This document shows, in pieces, positions 27,164 to 35,758 of a DNA stretch of 64,000 nt. Where the stretch lies: contig CAVRYJ010000031.1 in the NCBI GenBank assembly GCA_963725425.1, positions 806,001 through 870,000 on the forward strand, read 5' to 3'. Under the pieces are notes generated by a model. The model did no database searches. It was not told where the DNA came from and saw only the letters and a program-made list of their open reading frames with translations. The DNA comes from Clostridium_I sp963725425 (lineage in GTDB: Bacteria; Bacillota; Clostridia; Clostridiales; Clostridiaceae). Each line of letters begins with the position of its first letter. Positions within the stretch are counted from its first letter, which is position 1. The position numbers and the translations under genes were made by a program.

Positions 27164-27395
27164 AAGCAATGCAGCATGGCAATGCACGTGAAAACGGCTA
27201 TTGTAGTGAACTTTAGAAAGACTTAGGCTTACGTTTATTAAATCCCGTTAAGAAACCTTTACTGTTTGAGTGAAACGAGTTTAAAGGTTTTAGGGATTTG
27301 AGAAACGTAAGCCTTAGTCTTTTTTTAAGTCTAGCGAGTAGCCTTTGAACGCGCAGTTACATGCTGCCTCATAAACATTAAATCTATTATTTTAG
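27164..27395. repeat. Fold-back element of about 215 bp between convergent genes
   Basis: Two arms of about 100 bp are imperfect inverted copies. Reading inward from both sides, each contains GCAGCATG, GGCTA, AAAGACT, AGGCTTACGTTT, AAATCCC and AAACCTTTA in the same order. The inner 45 bp pair almost perfectly. It lies between the convergent ECF S gene and the AlaX-type gene and could end both transcripts. Its outer arm recurs at 54726-54772, again between convergent genes, which suggests a dispersed MITE-like family. Confidence 0.75.
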
Positions 27396-27402
27396 CTACC
27401 AA

Positions 27403-28569
27403 TTATAGATTAGATTTTAAATACTCTGCAAAACTTTCCATGGAGGTAGCGTCTTGAAAACTTGCTTGTGCTCTTTTAGCGTTACCACCACCTCTTCCAT
27501 CAAACTCTTTTAATTTTTCCTTAAATAATTTCCCGCATTCAAAATCAAAAGAACCATTTTGCGCTAGAATCAATTTTTTATCCTTAATTGAAGTTAATAT
27601 CAAAATAGCCTCTGTGTCCTTAAGCTTTTCATAAAGCTTGTCAAGAAAATCAAAACCTTCCTCATTGTATTTTGAGATTATAAACTTAGTGTCAGAACTT
27701 TCAATCAAAGCTTCTGCTTCTTTTGAAGCTATTTTAGAATAAAGATTTGAAACCTGTTTTCTTAATTCTTCTATTGCCTCATTTTGACCTTTTATTTTTT
27801 CTATAATACCAGAGTCCTCAACAGAAAACCCACGGGCAATCTCCGTAACATAATCATGTTTTATTTGATAATCCTTTAGTGCTCTCCATCCACATTTTAT
27901 ATACACTCTAGTCATACCTTTATTCTTTTCCCATTTAATTATCTTTATAATGCCAACTTCTCCAGTTCTGTTAACCTGAGTTCCGCAACAAGCACTATAA
28001 TCTATGCTTTCACCCATTTGAACCATTCTAATAAGGCCTTCAGCTTTTATTTCCTTTCTAAGTGGAAGTTTTAATGCTTCTTCCTTTGATAGGAAATAAG
28101 TTTTTACAGGTTCATTTCTAAATATGTATGAGTTAGCTTCAGCTTCAACTTTCCTTATCATTTCCACTGTGATATCTTGCATTTCTATATCTATAGTTAC
28201 ATAATCAATTCCAAGATGGAATCCTGCATTTGACACCTTATAAAGTTTAAAAAAAGCTGCAGACATAAGATGTTCTCCTGAATGTTGCTGAATATGATCA
28301 ACTCTTCTTTCAAAATCCACCTTACATTTAACCGACTTACTAGAAGGCTTCTCACCCATAACGTGATAGATTATATCATTTTCTTCATGAACATACTCAA
28401 CTCTTATATTATCAATAAACCCGGTATCAGCTGGCTGCCCACCACCTTCAGGATAAAAAGGGGTACTCTTTAACACAACTTCAAATTTATTATCCTTTTC
28501 TATTATATCTTCTACTTCACATTCTGCCTCACAAATGTATGGATCATCATAAAATAATTTTTTAGTCAT
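27403..28569 (-). CDS. AlaX-type alanyl-tRNA editing protein with DHHA1 domain
   Basis: 388 residues. The editing domain has both zinc motifs, HSGEHLMSAAFF and CCGTQVNRTGEVG, matching the HxxxH...CxxxH-type centre of AlaRS editing domains (CxxxH here reads CGTQ, so one ligand may be replaced). A coiled coil follows, then a DHHA1 domain with the glycine-rich GRGGGNAKRAQASF. Family members hydrolyse Ser or Gly wrongly joined to tRNA-Ala. It is convergent with the ECF S gene and is followed upstream by a region of gene remnants. Confidence 0.85.
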   Translation of the reverse strand: MTKKLFYDDPYICEAECEVEDIIEKDNKFEVVLKSTPFYPEGGGQPADTGFIDNIRVEYVHEENDIIYHVMGEKPSSKSVKCKVDFERRVDHIQQHSGEHLMSAAFFKLYKVSNAGFHLGIDYVTIDIEMQDITVEMIRKVEAEANSYIFRNEPVKTYFLSKEEALKLPLRKEIKAEGLIRMVQMGESIDYSACCGTQVNRTGEVGIIKIIKWEKNKGMTRVYIKCGWRALKDYQIKHDYVTEIARGFSVEDSGIIEKIKGQNEAIEELRKQVSNLYSKIASKEAEALIESSDTKFIISKYNEEGFDFLDKLYEKLKDTEAILILTSIKDKKLILAQNGSFDFECGKLFKEKLKEFDGRGGGNAKRAQASFQDATSMESFAEYLKSNL

Positions 28570-28639
28570 TTATACCATTCCCTTCATTATTAGTAGAACT
28601 AATTTATTCCTTAATAATAACCTAACACAAAACTTGAAT

Positions 28640-29167
28640 ATAATAAAGTGGAAACCAATATAATGAAGGTAATCTACTGCACCATACCTAAAACTCTCTT
28701 GAATTCTAATACTACTTTTATCAGCAGTAATAAATATCACATCTACTAACAATTCTTCTTTTCTCACCCATTTTATAAGATCAACCCCATTTTCTCTAGG
28801 TAGATAAATATATTGTTTCCAATGTTAGCTTTTGTTAATCCTAATATATTTTCAGCTTCTTTATTAAATAAAATAAGCTTCCCTTTTTCGTCTATTGCAA
28901 GTATTCCCTCCTTAACATTTTCAAGTATAGCTTCTTTCTCTTTTAACATCCATGCTATTTCTTTTGGCTCCAAACCAAAAATTGTTTTTTGATATTTGAA
29001 GCTAACATATTTGCACCAATAATACCTAAATTTAATAAAGCATCCTTAGCTGTATCGGTTTCTGCTACAGAATTACCAATATTGAAAAGATTATATTCAA
29101 GTTGATTAGTGAGTAAAATTTTCATTTGGTTATAGCAAAGTATTGTTATGCTTCCTATGGTAAACAA
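28640..29167 (-). pseudogene. Remnant of a CitA/DcuS-type kinase and its response regulator
   Basis: Three pieces in changing frames. 28955-29167 is the kinase N-terminus (helix, then LTNQLEYNLFNIGNSVAETD). 28773-28973 is the start of its PAS domain (EPKEIAWMLKEKEAILENVK, IDEKGKLILFNKEAENILGL). From about 28795 downward the sequence becomes the middle of a CitB/DcuR receiver (NGVDLIKWVRKEEL, VDVIFITA, IQESFRYGAVDYL). The sensor domain, kinase core and most of the regulator are missing, so at least two deletions occurred. The ancestral pair would have sensed a C4-dicarboxylate or citrate. No function is expected now. Confidence 0.75.
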
Positions 29168-29174
29168 TAAAAAT

Positions 29175-29365
29175 ATGGATTTTACAAGTATATTTAAAGC
29201 AGGGCTTCCTGGAATACTGCTAGGAATACTGGTTACTTTAGTTTCTGGACTTGGTACTTACTTTGTCCACTACTTGTTGGTTTCTTAGAAAAAGGATGTG
29301 AAAAACAAATTGCTGCCTGTGAAAGCAATGAGACTATTGCTAAACCTGAGCCAACTTTGGTTTAA
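29175..29365 (+). pseudogene. Fragment of a secondary transporter (possibly KdgT-like)
   Basis: ATGGATTTTACAAGT begins a frame reading MDFTSIFKAGLPGILLGILV, one membrane helix, then HYLLVS and a stop. A second frame continues GFLEKGCEKQIAACESN, then AKPEPTLV to 29365. The spacing of AGLPGILLG, a helix, and an IAA..N..A.P segment recalls the C-terminal part of 2-keto-3-deoxygluconate permeases, but the match is weak. It lies divergent to the kinase remnant. It is too short and frame-broken to work. Confidence 0.4.
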
Positions 29366-29377
29366 GAACTATAAACT

Positions 29378-30564
29378 TTATTTTTTACATTTAAATATTC
29401 CTGCCATTTTAGTAATTTTTATTTTTCCTTTTTTACCCATTTTAGATGATAGATATTCTGTAAATTCATCATATCTATCATTTAAATATTCGTGCTCATT
29501 CCCATGACAAGATAAAATATAATCTAACAATGGTTTATAATCATCCACCATCAAATAATCGTTATAAATAAACTTTTCAACATCTGAAAACCAATTTTTC
29601 AACTCTGATTCCCCATTTTCCAAGCCAAAAATTTCGTATAGATTAACCTCTGACAATGCTATTCTTGCATCAAAACCCTTTGTTAATTCCTCAATTTCTT
29701 TCATATGCTCTTTTCCATAGGTACTACAAAAGAAAAACCCACCATTCTTGAGTACTCTATTTATTTCATTAAAAACTTTTTCTCTATCCTTAAGATAAAA
29801 TACCATATGATTAGCTATAACAACATCAATGGATTCATCTTCATAGGGAATTTCATGACAATCAAATATATTATAGGTAATACTATCTTTTACAGACTTT
29901 AAATTATCTTTCATATCGCTAATCATACCAACAGAAATATCTGATGCTATTATTTCACAATGTTCTGGTATTCTTTCTTGATTAGCCCTCCAAAGTTCAC
30001 CATTACCACAACCTAATTCAAGCACTTTTAATTTAGGCTTCAAATTCAAAATATTAAAAATCCATTGAAACCATCCTATTTTATTGGTAGAATATTTTTT
30101 ATGTAATTGAATCCTAACATCCAAATTCGAAGAATTTCTATACTGTTCTACAATACTTTTTTCCATATTTATAACATGGATTATGTTAATTATTTTGCTC
30201 CAATCAACATTAGGCTCTTCCTCTAACATTTTGGATGCATCATTTATTGACTCTTCCACTAAATATAGGTGATTTATTTTACTCCTTACTAATTGCAATT
30301 GTATTGCAAAAGACTTTTTCAAGTAATTATTATCACTATCATTCACTGATAAATCCATGATCTCTTCTAATGAAAACCCCAAATATTTTAAAGCTAATAT
30401 TTTTGTAGTTTAGCAAAATCATGTTCTGTATATAATCTATACCCTGCTTCATTAATGCAAGATGGTTTTAATAGACCTTTATTATCATAAAATCTGATTG
30501 TTCTAATAGACACATTAGCTTTTTTCCCAAATTCACCAGTAGTATAATATTTTTTATCTTTCAT
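29378..30564 (-). pseudogene. MerR regulator fused to a SAM-dependent methyltransferase, one-base frameshift
   Basis: From ATG at 30564 the MerR HTH reads YYTTGEFGKKANVSIRTIRF and YDNKGLLKP, and stops at LQKY. Adding one A to the A5 run at 30400-30404 gives LQKILALKYLGFSLEEI, the usual MerR continuation, joined to the 334-residue frame ending at 29378. That part has a dimerisation helix, then a class I methyltransferase: LKVLELGCGNGELWR (SAM loop), IIASDISVGM, DVVIANHMVFYL, NGGFFFCSTYG. The intact protein would be about 395 residues. MerR-methyltransferase fusions occur in Firmicutes; the methyl acceptor is unknown. A MerR-type promoter lies 130 bp away. Confidence 0.8.
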
Positions 30565-30693
30565 AACATCACCTATCATTTCTTAATTTAACTGGGTGTA
30601 TATTGTTCATATTCTTAATTATTCTAAATATTATACATTTTTGTATTTATCATTGCTTCCATTGTATCATTTTTAATCTAATAAAAAAAGTGC

Positions 30694-30724
30694 TTGACCA
30701 TTACCTTACGTAACCATTTATACT
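30694..30724 (+). promoter_or_regulatory. MerR-type promoter (19-bp spacer) driving rfbB
   Basis: TTGACC (30694-30699), then a 19-bp spacer containing the near-dyad TTACCTTACGTAACC, then TATACT (30719-30724). The over-long 19-bp spacer with a TTACGTAA-centred operator between -35 and -10 is the established mark of promoters activated by MerR-family proteins. It points at rfbB (start 30761) and lies between rfbB and the divergent MerR-methyltransferase gene, its probable controller. Confidence 0.75.
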
Positions 30725-30760
30725 CTTAATTAGAATAAAATTTACAAGGAGGCTATTCGT

Positions 30761-31819
30761 ATGAAAACTTATTTAGTAACAGGTGGTGCAGGATTTATTG
30801 GCTCAAATTTTATAACTTATATCTTTGCAAAAAATTATAATAATATTAGAGTAATAAATATTGACAACTTAACTTACTCTGGAAATCTTGAGAATTTAGC
30901 AGCAGTTGAAGGAAATCCTAATTATGAATTTATCCAAGGAGATGTTTGTGATAAAAATTTAATTACTGATGTAATGGGAAAAAATGATATTGATTATGTA
31001 GTTCATTTCGCAGCGGAAACCCATGTAGATCGAAGTATTGAGAATTCAAAAGTTTTTGCGGACACAAATATTTTAGGGACACTTAATCTACTAAATTGTG
31101 CTAAGAAATCTTGGGAAGAAGAAAATGGATTTAAGCCCGGGAAGAAATTTTTATATGTTTCTACAGATGAGGTTTATGGTGATTTGCTTCATGGTGGATT
31201 TTTTACTGAAAAAACTCTGCTTAGTCCACGTAACCCATATGCTGCAAGCAAAGCTGGTGCAGAAATGATGGTTAAGGCTTATTACGAAACACATAGGCTA
31301 CCAATAAATATTACTAGATGTTCAAATAATTATGGACCTTATCAATTTCCCGAAAAATTAATACCACTATTAATTAATAATTGCATAAACCATAAGTATT
31401 TACCTATTTACGGGGATGGTCAAAATATTAGAGATTGGCTTTTCGTAGATGACCATTGTAAAGCCATAGATATGGTAATAACAAAAGGAAGACTTGGTGA
31501 AGTTTATAATATAGGAGGTCATAACGAGAGAACAACAGTTGAGATTGCTAAAATAATTGTAGATTACTTAAATAAAAATTATGACAGTACTATTACCGAA
31601 AATCTTATAAAATTTGTTACAGATAGAAAAGGACATGACAGAAGATATGCTATAGATTCAAAAAAGGTTAGTAAGGAGCTAGGATGGCTTCCAGATACTA
31701 ATTTTCAAGACGGTATTAAAAAGACGATAAAATGGTATATAGAAAATCAAATTTGGATGAACGGTATAACATCTGGAGAGTATCAAAATTATTATAAAAA
31801 GCATTATGACAATAGATGA
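30761..31819 (+). CDS. rfbB: dTDP-glucose 4,6-dehydratase
   Basis: 352 residues. The NAD-binding motif is GGAGFIGSNF. The catalytic region has YVSTDEVYGDL (T, D and E of the dehydratase triad) and YAASKAGAEM (the YxxxK pair), followed by TRCSNNYGPYQFPEKLIPL, all typical of RfbB/RmlB. The enzyme makes dTDP-4-keto-6-deoxyglucose, a precursor of dTDP-rhamnose and other deoxysugars. rfbA, rfbC and rfbD are not here, so it is a solitary copy. AAGGAGG precedes the ATG. A MerR-type promoter upstream suggests induction by a stress or drug signal. Confidence 0.9.
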   Translation: MKTYLVTGGAGFIGSNFITYIFAKNYNNIRVINIDNLTYSGNLENLAAVEGNPNYEFIQGDVCDKNLITDVMGKNDIDYVVHFAAETHVDRSIENSKVFADTNILGTLNLLNCAKKSWEEENGFKPGKKFLYVSTDEVYGDLLHGGFFTEKTLLSPRNPYAASKAGAEMMVKAYYETHRLPINITRCSNNYGPYQFPEKLIPLLINNCINHKYLPIYGDGQNIRDWLFVDDHCKAIDMVITKGRLGEVYNIGGHNERTTVEIAKIIVDYLNKNYDSTITENLIKFVTDRKGHDRRYAIDSKKVSKELGWLPDTNFQDGIKKTIKWYIENQIWMNGITSGEYQNYYKKHYDNR

Positions 31820-31836
31820 AAATGTTGTAAATCATG

Positions 31837-31860
31837 GCCATCGGCATAACCGGTGGCTTT
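31837..31860 (+). terminator. Rho-independent terminator of rfbB
   Basis: GCCATCGG and CCGGTGGC form an 8-bp stem with a 5-base loop, followed by TTTCTC. It lies 18 bp after the rfbB stop. Confidence 0.75.
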
Positions 31861-32095
31861 CTCAAATTACAAAAATATAATACTAATTAAATGTAAGCTA
31901 ATATCTATTCCTATGAAATTGAAGTAAGATAGTAATTGTAAAGTAAAAATTTAAATGAAAATACTACCCAGCAAATAATATCATTTGTTGACACATTCTG
32001 GCTTGTTATTTTATTCAAGATGCCTTAATGCATTTTATGATACATATACATTATATAAAGGGTAGTTAAAGTTAATTAATATTTAAGGAGATAGT

Positions 32096-32716
32096 ATGAT
32101 GAATCCTAATTTATTCTTAAATAAGAAAATGAGAAATAAAATCATAGGAGTAGCTATATTTATAGTGTTTGTTATTTTAATACCGTTATTATGTTTTTTG
32201 GTTAATGATTCAAATATTGGAAATTTAAATATAAACCCAGGTAAATCTGTAATGTCAAAGACTCAATTTTTTAATACCATTGCACCTGCTGCCGAGGAGA
32301 TTTATAAACAAGACAAAATATTTGCATCAATTACTTTAGCACAAGCAATGCTAGAAAGTAGCACTGGCAATTCTGCATTAACAAGGAAAGCTAATAATTT
32401 GTTTGGTATAAAGGCATACAACTGGACGGGAAAAACTATAAAAATGCAAACAAAGGAACATAATGATGGTACTGATATAGTTACAATGGGGACATTTCGT
32501 TCTTATGATAATTGGGGTGAAAGTATTGAGGATCATACAAACTTTTTAATGGAAAACAATACCTATAAGCATCATGGAGTATTTAAAGCAACTAGCTTTG
32601 CAGAGCAGGCAAAAGCACTTCAAGCGTCAGGTTATGCCACTGATCCAGACTATGCAAAAGAGCTTGTAGCATTAATTAAAGAATATAACTTAGATAAGTA
32701 TGATACTATAAAATAG
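32096..32716 (+). CDS. Membrane-anchored glucosaminidase (FlgJ/LytG-like)
   Basis: 206 residues. One N-terminal membrane helix (about 16-38, no obvious cleavage site) is followed by a glucosaminidase domain: FFNTIAPAAEEIYK, ITLAQAMLESSTGNSALTRK (catalytic Glu), NNLFGIKAYNW, and FRSYDNWGESIEDHTNFL. Such enzymes cleave N-acetylglucosamine bonds in peptidoglycan, acting outside the membrane during growth or remodelling. There are no cell-wall-binding repeats, so this is a minimal enzyme. AAGGAGATAGT precedes ATGATG; either ATG may be used. It is convergent with the PAP2 gene. Confidence 0.88.
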   Translation: MMNPNLFLNKKMRNKIIGVAIFIVFVILIPLLCFLVNDSNIGNLNINPGKSVMSKTQFFNTIAPAAEEIYKQDKIFASITLAQAMLESSTGNSALTRKANNLFGIKAYNWTGKTIKMQTKEHNDGTDIVTMGTFRSYDNWGESIEDHTNFLMENNTYKHHGVFKATSFAEQAKALQASGYATDPDYAKELVALIKEYNLDKYDTIK

Positions 32717-32737
32717 CAGCGAACTTTGCTTATAATA

Positions 32738-32852
32738 AAATAGGGATGTAGATAGATTTATACAACAAATTCACCTACATCCCCTATTTTATTGATTTTT
32801 TCGCTAACGCGAAAAAATCTTCCTTAACTCTTAACTCTTAACTCTTAACTTG
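32738..32852. repeat. Hairpin-heptamer element (copy 4)
   Basis: A long hairpin (32738-32790; arms AAAATAGGGATGTAG and CTACATCCCCTATTTT) is followed by GATTTTTTCGC/GCGAAAAAATC (32794-32820), then TTAACTC repeated four times (32823-32850). The array encodes the last residues of the PAP2 protein (QVKS) and contains its stop codon. It lies between convergent genes and probably terminates both. The long hairpin is recognisably related to that at 11845-11887. Confidence 0.75.
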
Positions 32853-33404
32853 AGAAAGTGTGTTATTAACAATTTTATCATATAACTTATCCACAATTCC
32901 TCTAATCTTATAACTATACAAATTACTAGTTATAAACACAATTATATAAGCTCCAATCACATCTAGTGGATAATGATGTCCAACATATATTCTAGAAAAT
33001 CCAACCACAAAGGACAATATAGTTAGTATTGTTCCAAGTAATCTATTGTACTTTCCTAGTCCTAGGGCTATACTCATGGTTCCTGTTGCGTGGTCACTAG
33101 GAAAAGATGCATCTTTTGCATGAGGAAGTAATAAATTTACTTTATTATTAACAAAAGGTCTATTTACATAAAATACACTTCCAATTAAAAAATTTATGAA
33201 TAGATTAATTACCGTAAGAATAATAACGTTTATTGCAGCTTTTTTATATTCAGAATTTTTCTTAACAATTCCAAGAATAAATACAAATGCTAAAATAAGC
33301 ATAAACATATACGGTACATATTTTGTAGAAAATATCATGCTATAATCTAAAATCTTGTTTTTGTTTGCTAAGTTGTTTATCAATCTAAAAAGTTCTAAGT
33401 TCAT
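32838..33404 (-). CDS. PAP2-family phosphatase (undecaprenyl-diphosphatase-like)
   Basis: 188 residues with five or six membrane helices. The three-part acid phosphatase signature is present as a lysine-containing stretch HAKDASFPSDHATGTMS, then GFSRIYVGHHYPLDVIGA with the catalytic histidine. Small PAP2 proteins of this type remove phosphate from undecaprenyl diphosphate or phosphatidylglycerol phosphate on the outer face of the membrane; BcrC-like bacitracin protection is possible. The C-terminus QVKS is encoded by a heptamer repeat. The ribosome binding site AAGGGA lies in the 3' arm of a strong hairpin, so translation may be regulated. Confidence 0.85.
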   Translation of the reverse strand: MNLELFRLINNLANKNKILDYSMIFSTKYVPYMFMLILAFVFILGIVKKNSEYKKAAINVIILTVINLFINFLIGSVFYVNRPFVNNKVNLLLPHAKDASFPSDHATGTMSIALGLGKYNRLLGTILTILSFVVGFSRIYVGHHYPLDVIGAYIIVFITSNLYSYKIRGIVDKLYDKIVNNTLSQVKS

Positions 33405-33413
33405 TTTGTCATT

Positions 33414-33474
33414 CCCTTCATAATGGATACAATACCAAACTGTTTCGTTTTGTACATGTAACCATTATGAAGGG
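33414..33474 (-). promoter_or_regulatory. Leader hairpin that hides the PAP2 ribosome binding site
   Basis: CCCTTCATAATGG (33414-33426) is perfectly complementary to CCATTATGAAGGG (33462-33474). On the minus strand the downstream arm contains GAAGGGA, the Shine-Dalgarno of the PAP2 gene (start 33404). The structure could be a terminator of the rha-fucO transcript, but it has no U-tract, so control of translation or simple processing is as likely. Confidence 0.55.
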
Positions 33475-33499
33475 GTAAAATTAAATTTAGATTAAAAAT

Positions 33500-34651
33500 T
33501 TAATAAATTGATTTATAGATTTCAAATATTTCCTGAGCATTAGTATCTCTCGGATTACCCGGGGTACATGCATCAGCAAGTGCTGATTCTGAAAGCGCAT
33601 GCAAATCTTCTTCCTTAACACCAATTTCTTTTAAAGTCTTTGGAATTTTAACATCCTCTGAAAGCTTCCTAACCGCACCTATAGCTGCTTTTCTATATTC
33701 TTCTTGTGACATATTATCTACGCCTTCTACACCCATTTGACGAGCGATTTCTCTGTACTTTTCTCCTGTATATGCCGCATTATATTCCATAACATAGGGT
33801 AAAATTACTGCATTAGCCACTCCATGTGGAGTGCTATAAAATGCTCCAAGTGGATGTGCCATTCCATGAACAAGGCCAAGTCCTACATTACTAAATCCCA
33901 TTCCTGCCACGTATTGTCCAAGTGCCATATCTTCTCTTCCTTTAGGCTCGTTTGCTACTGCACTTCTAAGTGAACGTGAAATGATCTCAATAGCTTTTAA
34001 ATGTAGCGTATCTGTTAGTTCCCAAGCACCTTTTGTAATATATCCTTCAATTGCATGCGTTAAAGCATCCATTCCAGTAGCCGCTGTTAATCCCTTTGGC
34101 ATTGAAGACATCATTTTTGAATCTACAACTGCTATAACTGGAATATCATGTGGATCTACACATACAAATTTTCGTTTTTTCTCTTCATCTGTTATAACGT
34201 AATTAATTGTAACTTCTGCTGCAGTCCCTGCTGTAGTTGGAACTGCTATGATAGGCACGCATTTATTATTAGTCATCACTGCCCCTTCAAGGCTTCTCAC
34301 ATCTGAAAATTCAGGATTGTTTATAATGATTCCAATAGCTTTAGCTGTATCAATTGATGAACCACCACCTATTGCTATTAAATAATCTGCCACCGTTTCT
34401 TTAAACTTTTCTATGCCACTTTTTACTACATTTATTGTTGGATTAGGTTTTACTTCATCAAAAATCACATAATCCAAATTGTTTTTTTTCAGTAAATCGG
34501 TTACATTACTAACTACATTAAATTTTATTAAGTCTTTGTCAGTTACAACTAGTGCTTTTTTATAACCTCTTATTTTAGCTTCTGAAACAATATTTTCAAT
34601 TGCTCCTGCCCCTATATAACTTGTCTCATTTAAAACCATTCTGTTTGCCAT
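33500..34651 (-). CDS. fucO: Iron-dependent lactaldehyde reductase / 1,2-propanediol oxidoreductase
   Basis: 383 residues, group III iron-containing alcohol dehydrogenase. The NAD-binding part has AIGGGSSIDTAKAIG. The metal site includes TGMDALTHAIEGY and GLVHGMAHPLGAFYSTPHG, which supply the His ligands. It ends in a FucO-like TPGNPRDTNAQEIFEIYK. It reduces L-lactaldehyde, made by RhaD in the gene upstream, to L-1,2-propanediol with NADH, which lets anaerobes dispose of electrons from rhamnose. It is the last gene of the rha operon. The ATG at 34651 has AGGGGAG 12 bases upstream; ATG four codons later is the alternative. Confidence 0.92.
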   Translation of the reverse strand: MANRMVLNETSYIGAGAIENIVSEAKIRGYKKALVVTDKDLIKFNVVSNVTDLLKKNNLDYVIFDEVKPNPTINVVKSGIEKFKETVADYLIAIGGGSSIDTAKAIGIIINNPEFSDVRSLEGAVMTNNKCVPIIAVPTTAGTAAEVTINYVITDEEKKRKFVCVDPHDIPVIAVVDSKMMSSMPKGLTAATGMDALTHAIEGYITKGAWELTDTLHLKAIEIISRSLRSAVANEPKGREDMALGQYVAGMGFSNVGLGLVHGMAHPLGAFYSTPHGVANAVILPYVMEYNAAYTGEKYREIARQMGVEGVDNMSQEEYRKAAIGAVRKLSEDVKIPKTLKEIGVKEEDLHALSESALADACTPGNPRDTNAQEIFEIYKSIY

Positions 34652-34683
34652 AATAAATCAAATCTCCCCTTATAATTTATTTA

Positions 34684-34850
34684 AGAGACTACCCTAAAAA
34701 TCATAAAAAATTGCAAAACAATTTATTAAACTGCGAATTGAGAGTGAAAATTTAATTATTAGTTTTTCTGAGCAGAGTGAAGGAAAACATCATTAACTAT
34801 CAATTTTCAATTCTTAACTTTCTTATTTTTATGGTAGCCCCAATAAAGCA
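34684..34850. repeat. Inverted-repeat element between rhaD and fucO
   Basis: Outer arms (ACTACCCTAAAAAT near 34687 and ATTTTTATGGTAG near 34829) pair with one gap. Inside, AATTGAGAGTGAAAATT and AACTATCAATTTTCAATTCTTAAC form a second imperfect pair. It resembles the heptamer elements in plan but has different sequence. It lies inside the rha operon, so it may reduce or process the transcript ahead of fucO. Confidence 0.5.
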
Positions 34851-34860
34851 TATTAAAATA

Positions 34861-35679
34861 TTAATCTAAATAGTCTTCTGAAATACTAACATTAAATGCT
34901 TTTCCTAAATCTCTGAAATTTTGAGAAGTTATTGTTTGTTTCTTTCCACCCATAGCTAGTACTTTTACTAAGATTTCAGCTGATTTTTCCACTGTATCCA
35001 TAAGTCCAAATGTTAAATCTAAAGTTTCACCTGCACAGAACATTCCATGATGTGCCCAAATTACCACGTCATGTTTATTCATTAATTTACCAGTTTCATT
35101 GGCAATGGCAGCTCCACCTGGAACCATCCAAGGAACGATGCCAATGCCACTTGGAAATACCACTGGACATTCTGTTGCCATTTCCCACAATTGTCTAGTA
35201 AATACTTTACCATCTAGTGGTAGTACAAATGTTAAAGCTATTGCATTTGTAGTATGTGAATGCATTATAACTCTGTAAGCCCCATTTGTTTTTTCTTTCT
35301 TTATTGAATGGCTCATTAAATGTGAAGTTATTTCACTTGTTGGTCTTGCTCCATTTATAAGTCCCCAAACTATTTTATAATTTTCACCTTTTTCATCAAC
35401 CTTAATTATTCCTGCATTTTCTTCTAAACAAACTGTCATATTTCTTATAAATTTTCCGCTTCCAGTTACTAAAAAGTATTCATTAGCTAAGTTTTTAACA
35501 GTCACTCCAATTGGAGTGTATGCTGAATCTTCACTTATAAATCCTTTAACCCCAACTACTTCATCTTCTGTCAATCTGTAAGTAATGTTTCCACCGTTTC
35601 TTTCATGCCAACCTTTTAGCCATGCGTCATTAGTAATTTTCTTAAAGTTTTGTACAAATTTCATATCTTCTATAGTCAT
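34861..35679 (-). CDS. rhaD: Rhamnulose-1-phosphate aldolase
   Basis: 272 residues, class II aldolase family (AraD/FucA fold). GGNITYRL near residue 29 is typical. The zinc histidines lie in MHSHTTNAIALT and later in WAHHGMFCAGETL; the catalytic Glu is expected in the EITSHLMSH region or nearby. It splits L-rhamnulose 1-phosphate to dihydroxyacetone phosphate and L-lactaldehyde. It follows rhaA in the operon, with fucO after it. AGGAGA precedes the ATG. Confidence 0.93.
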   Translation of the reverse strand: MTIEDMKFVQNFKKITNDAWLKGWHERNGGNITYRLTEDEVVGVKGFISEDSAYTPIGVTVKNLANEYFLVTGSGKFIRNMTVCLEENAGIIKVDEKGENYKIVWGLINGARPTSEITSHLMSHSIKKEKTNGAYRVIMHSHTTNAIALTFVLPLDGKVFTRQLWEMATECPVVFPSGIGIVPWMVPGGAAIANETGKLMNKHDVVIWAHHGMFCAGETLDLTFGLMDTVEKSAEILVKVLAMGGKKQTITSQNFRDLGKAFNVSISEDYLD

Positions 35680-35758
35680 TTTTATCTCCTACTTTCTTCA
35701 TAGTTCGATTTTTTAACCCATTTATCATTTGTTTCTTAATTCTAAGTTCTGCATTAAA

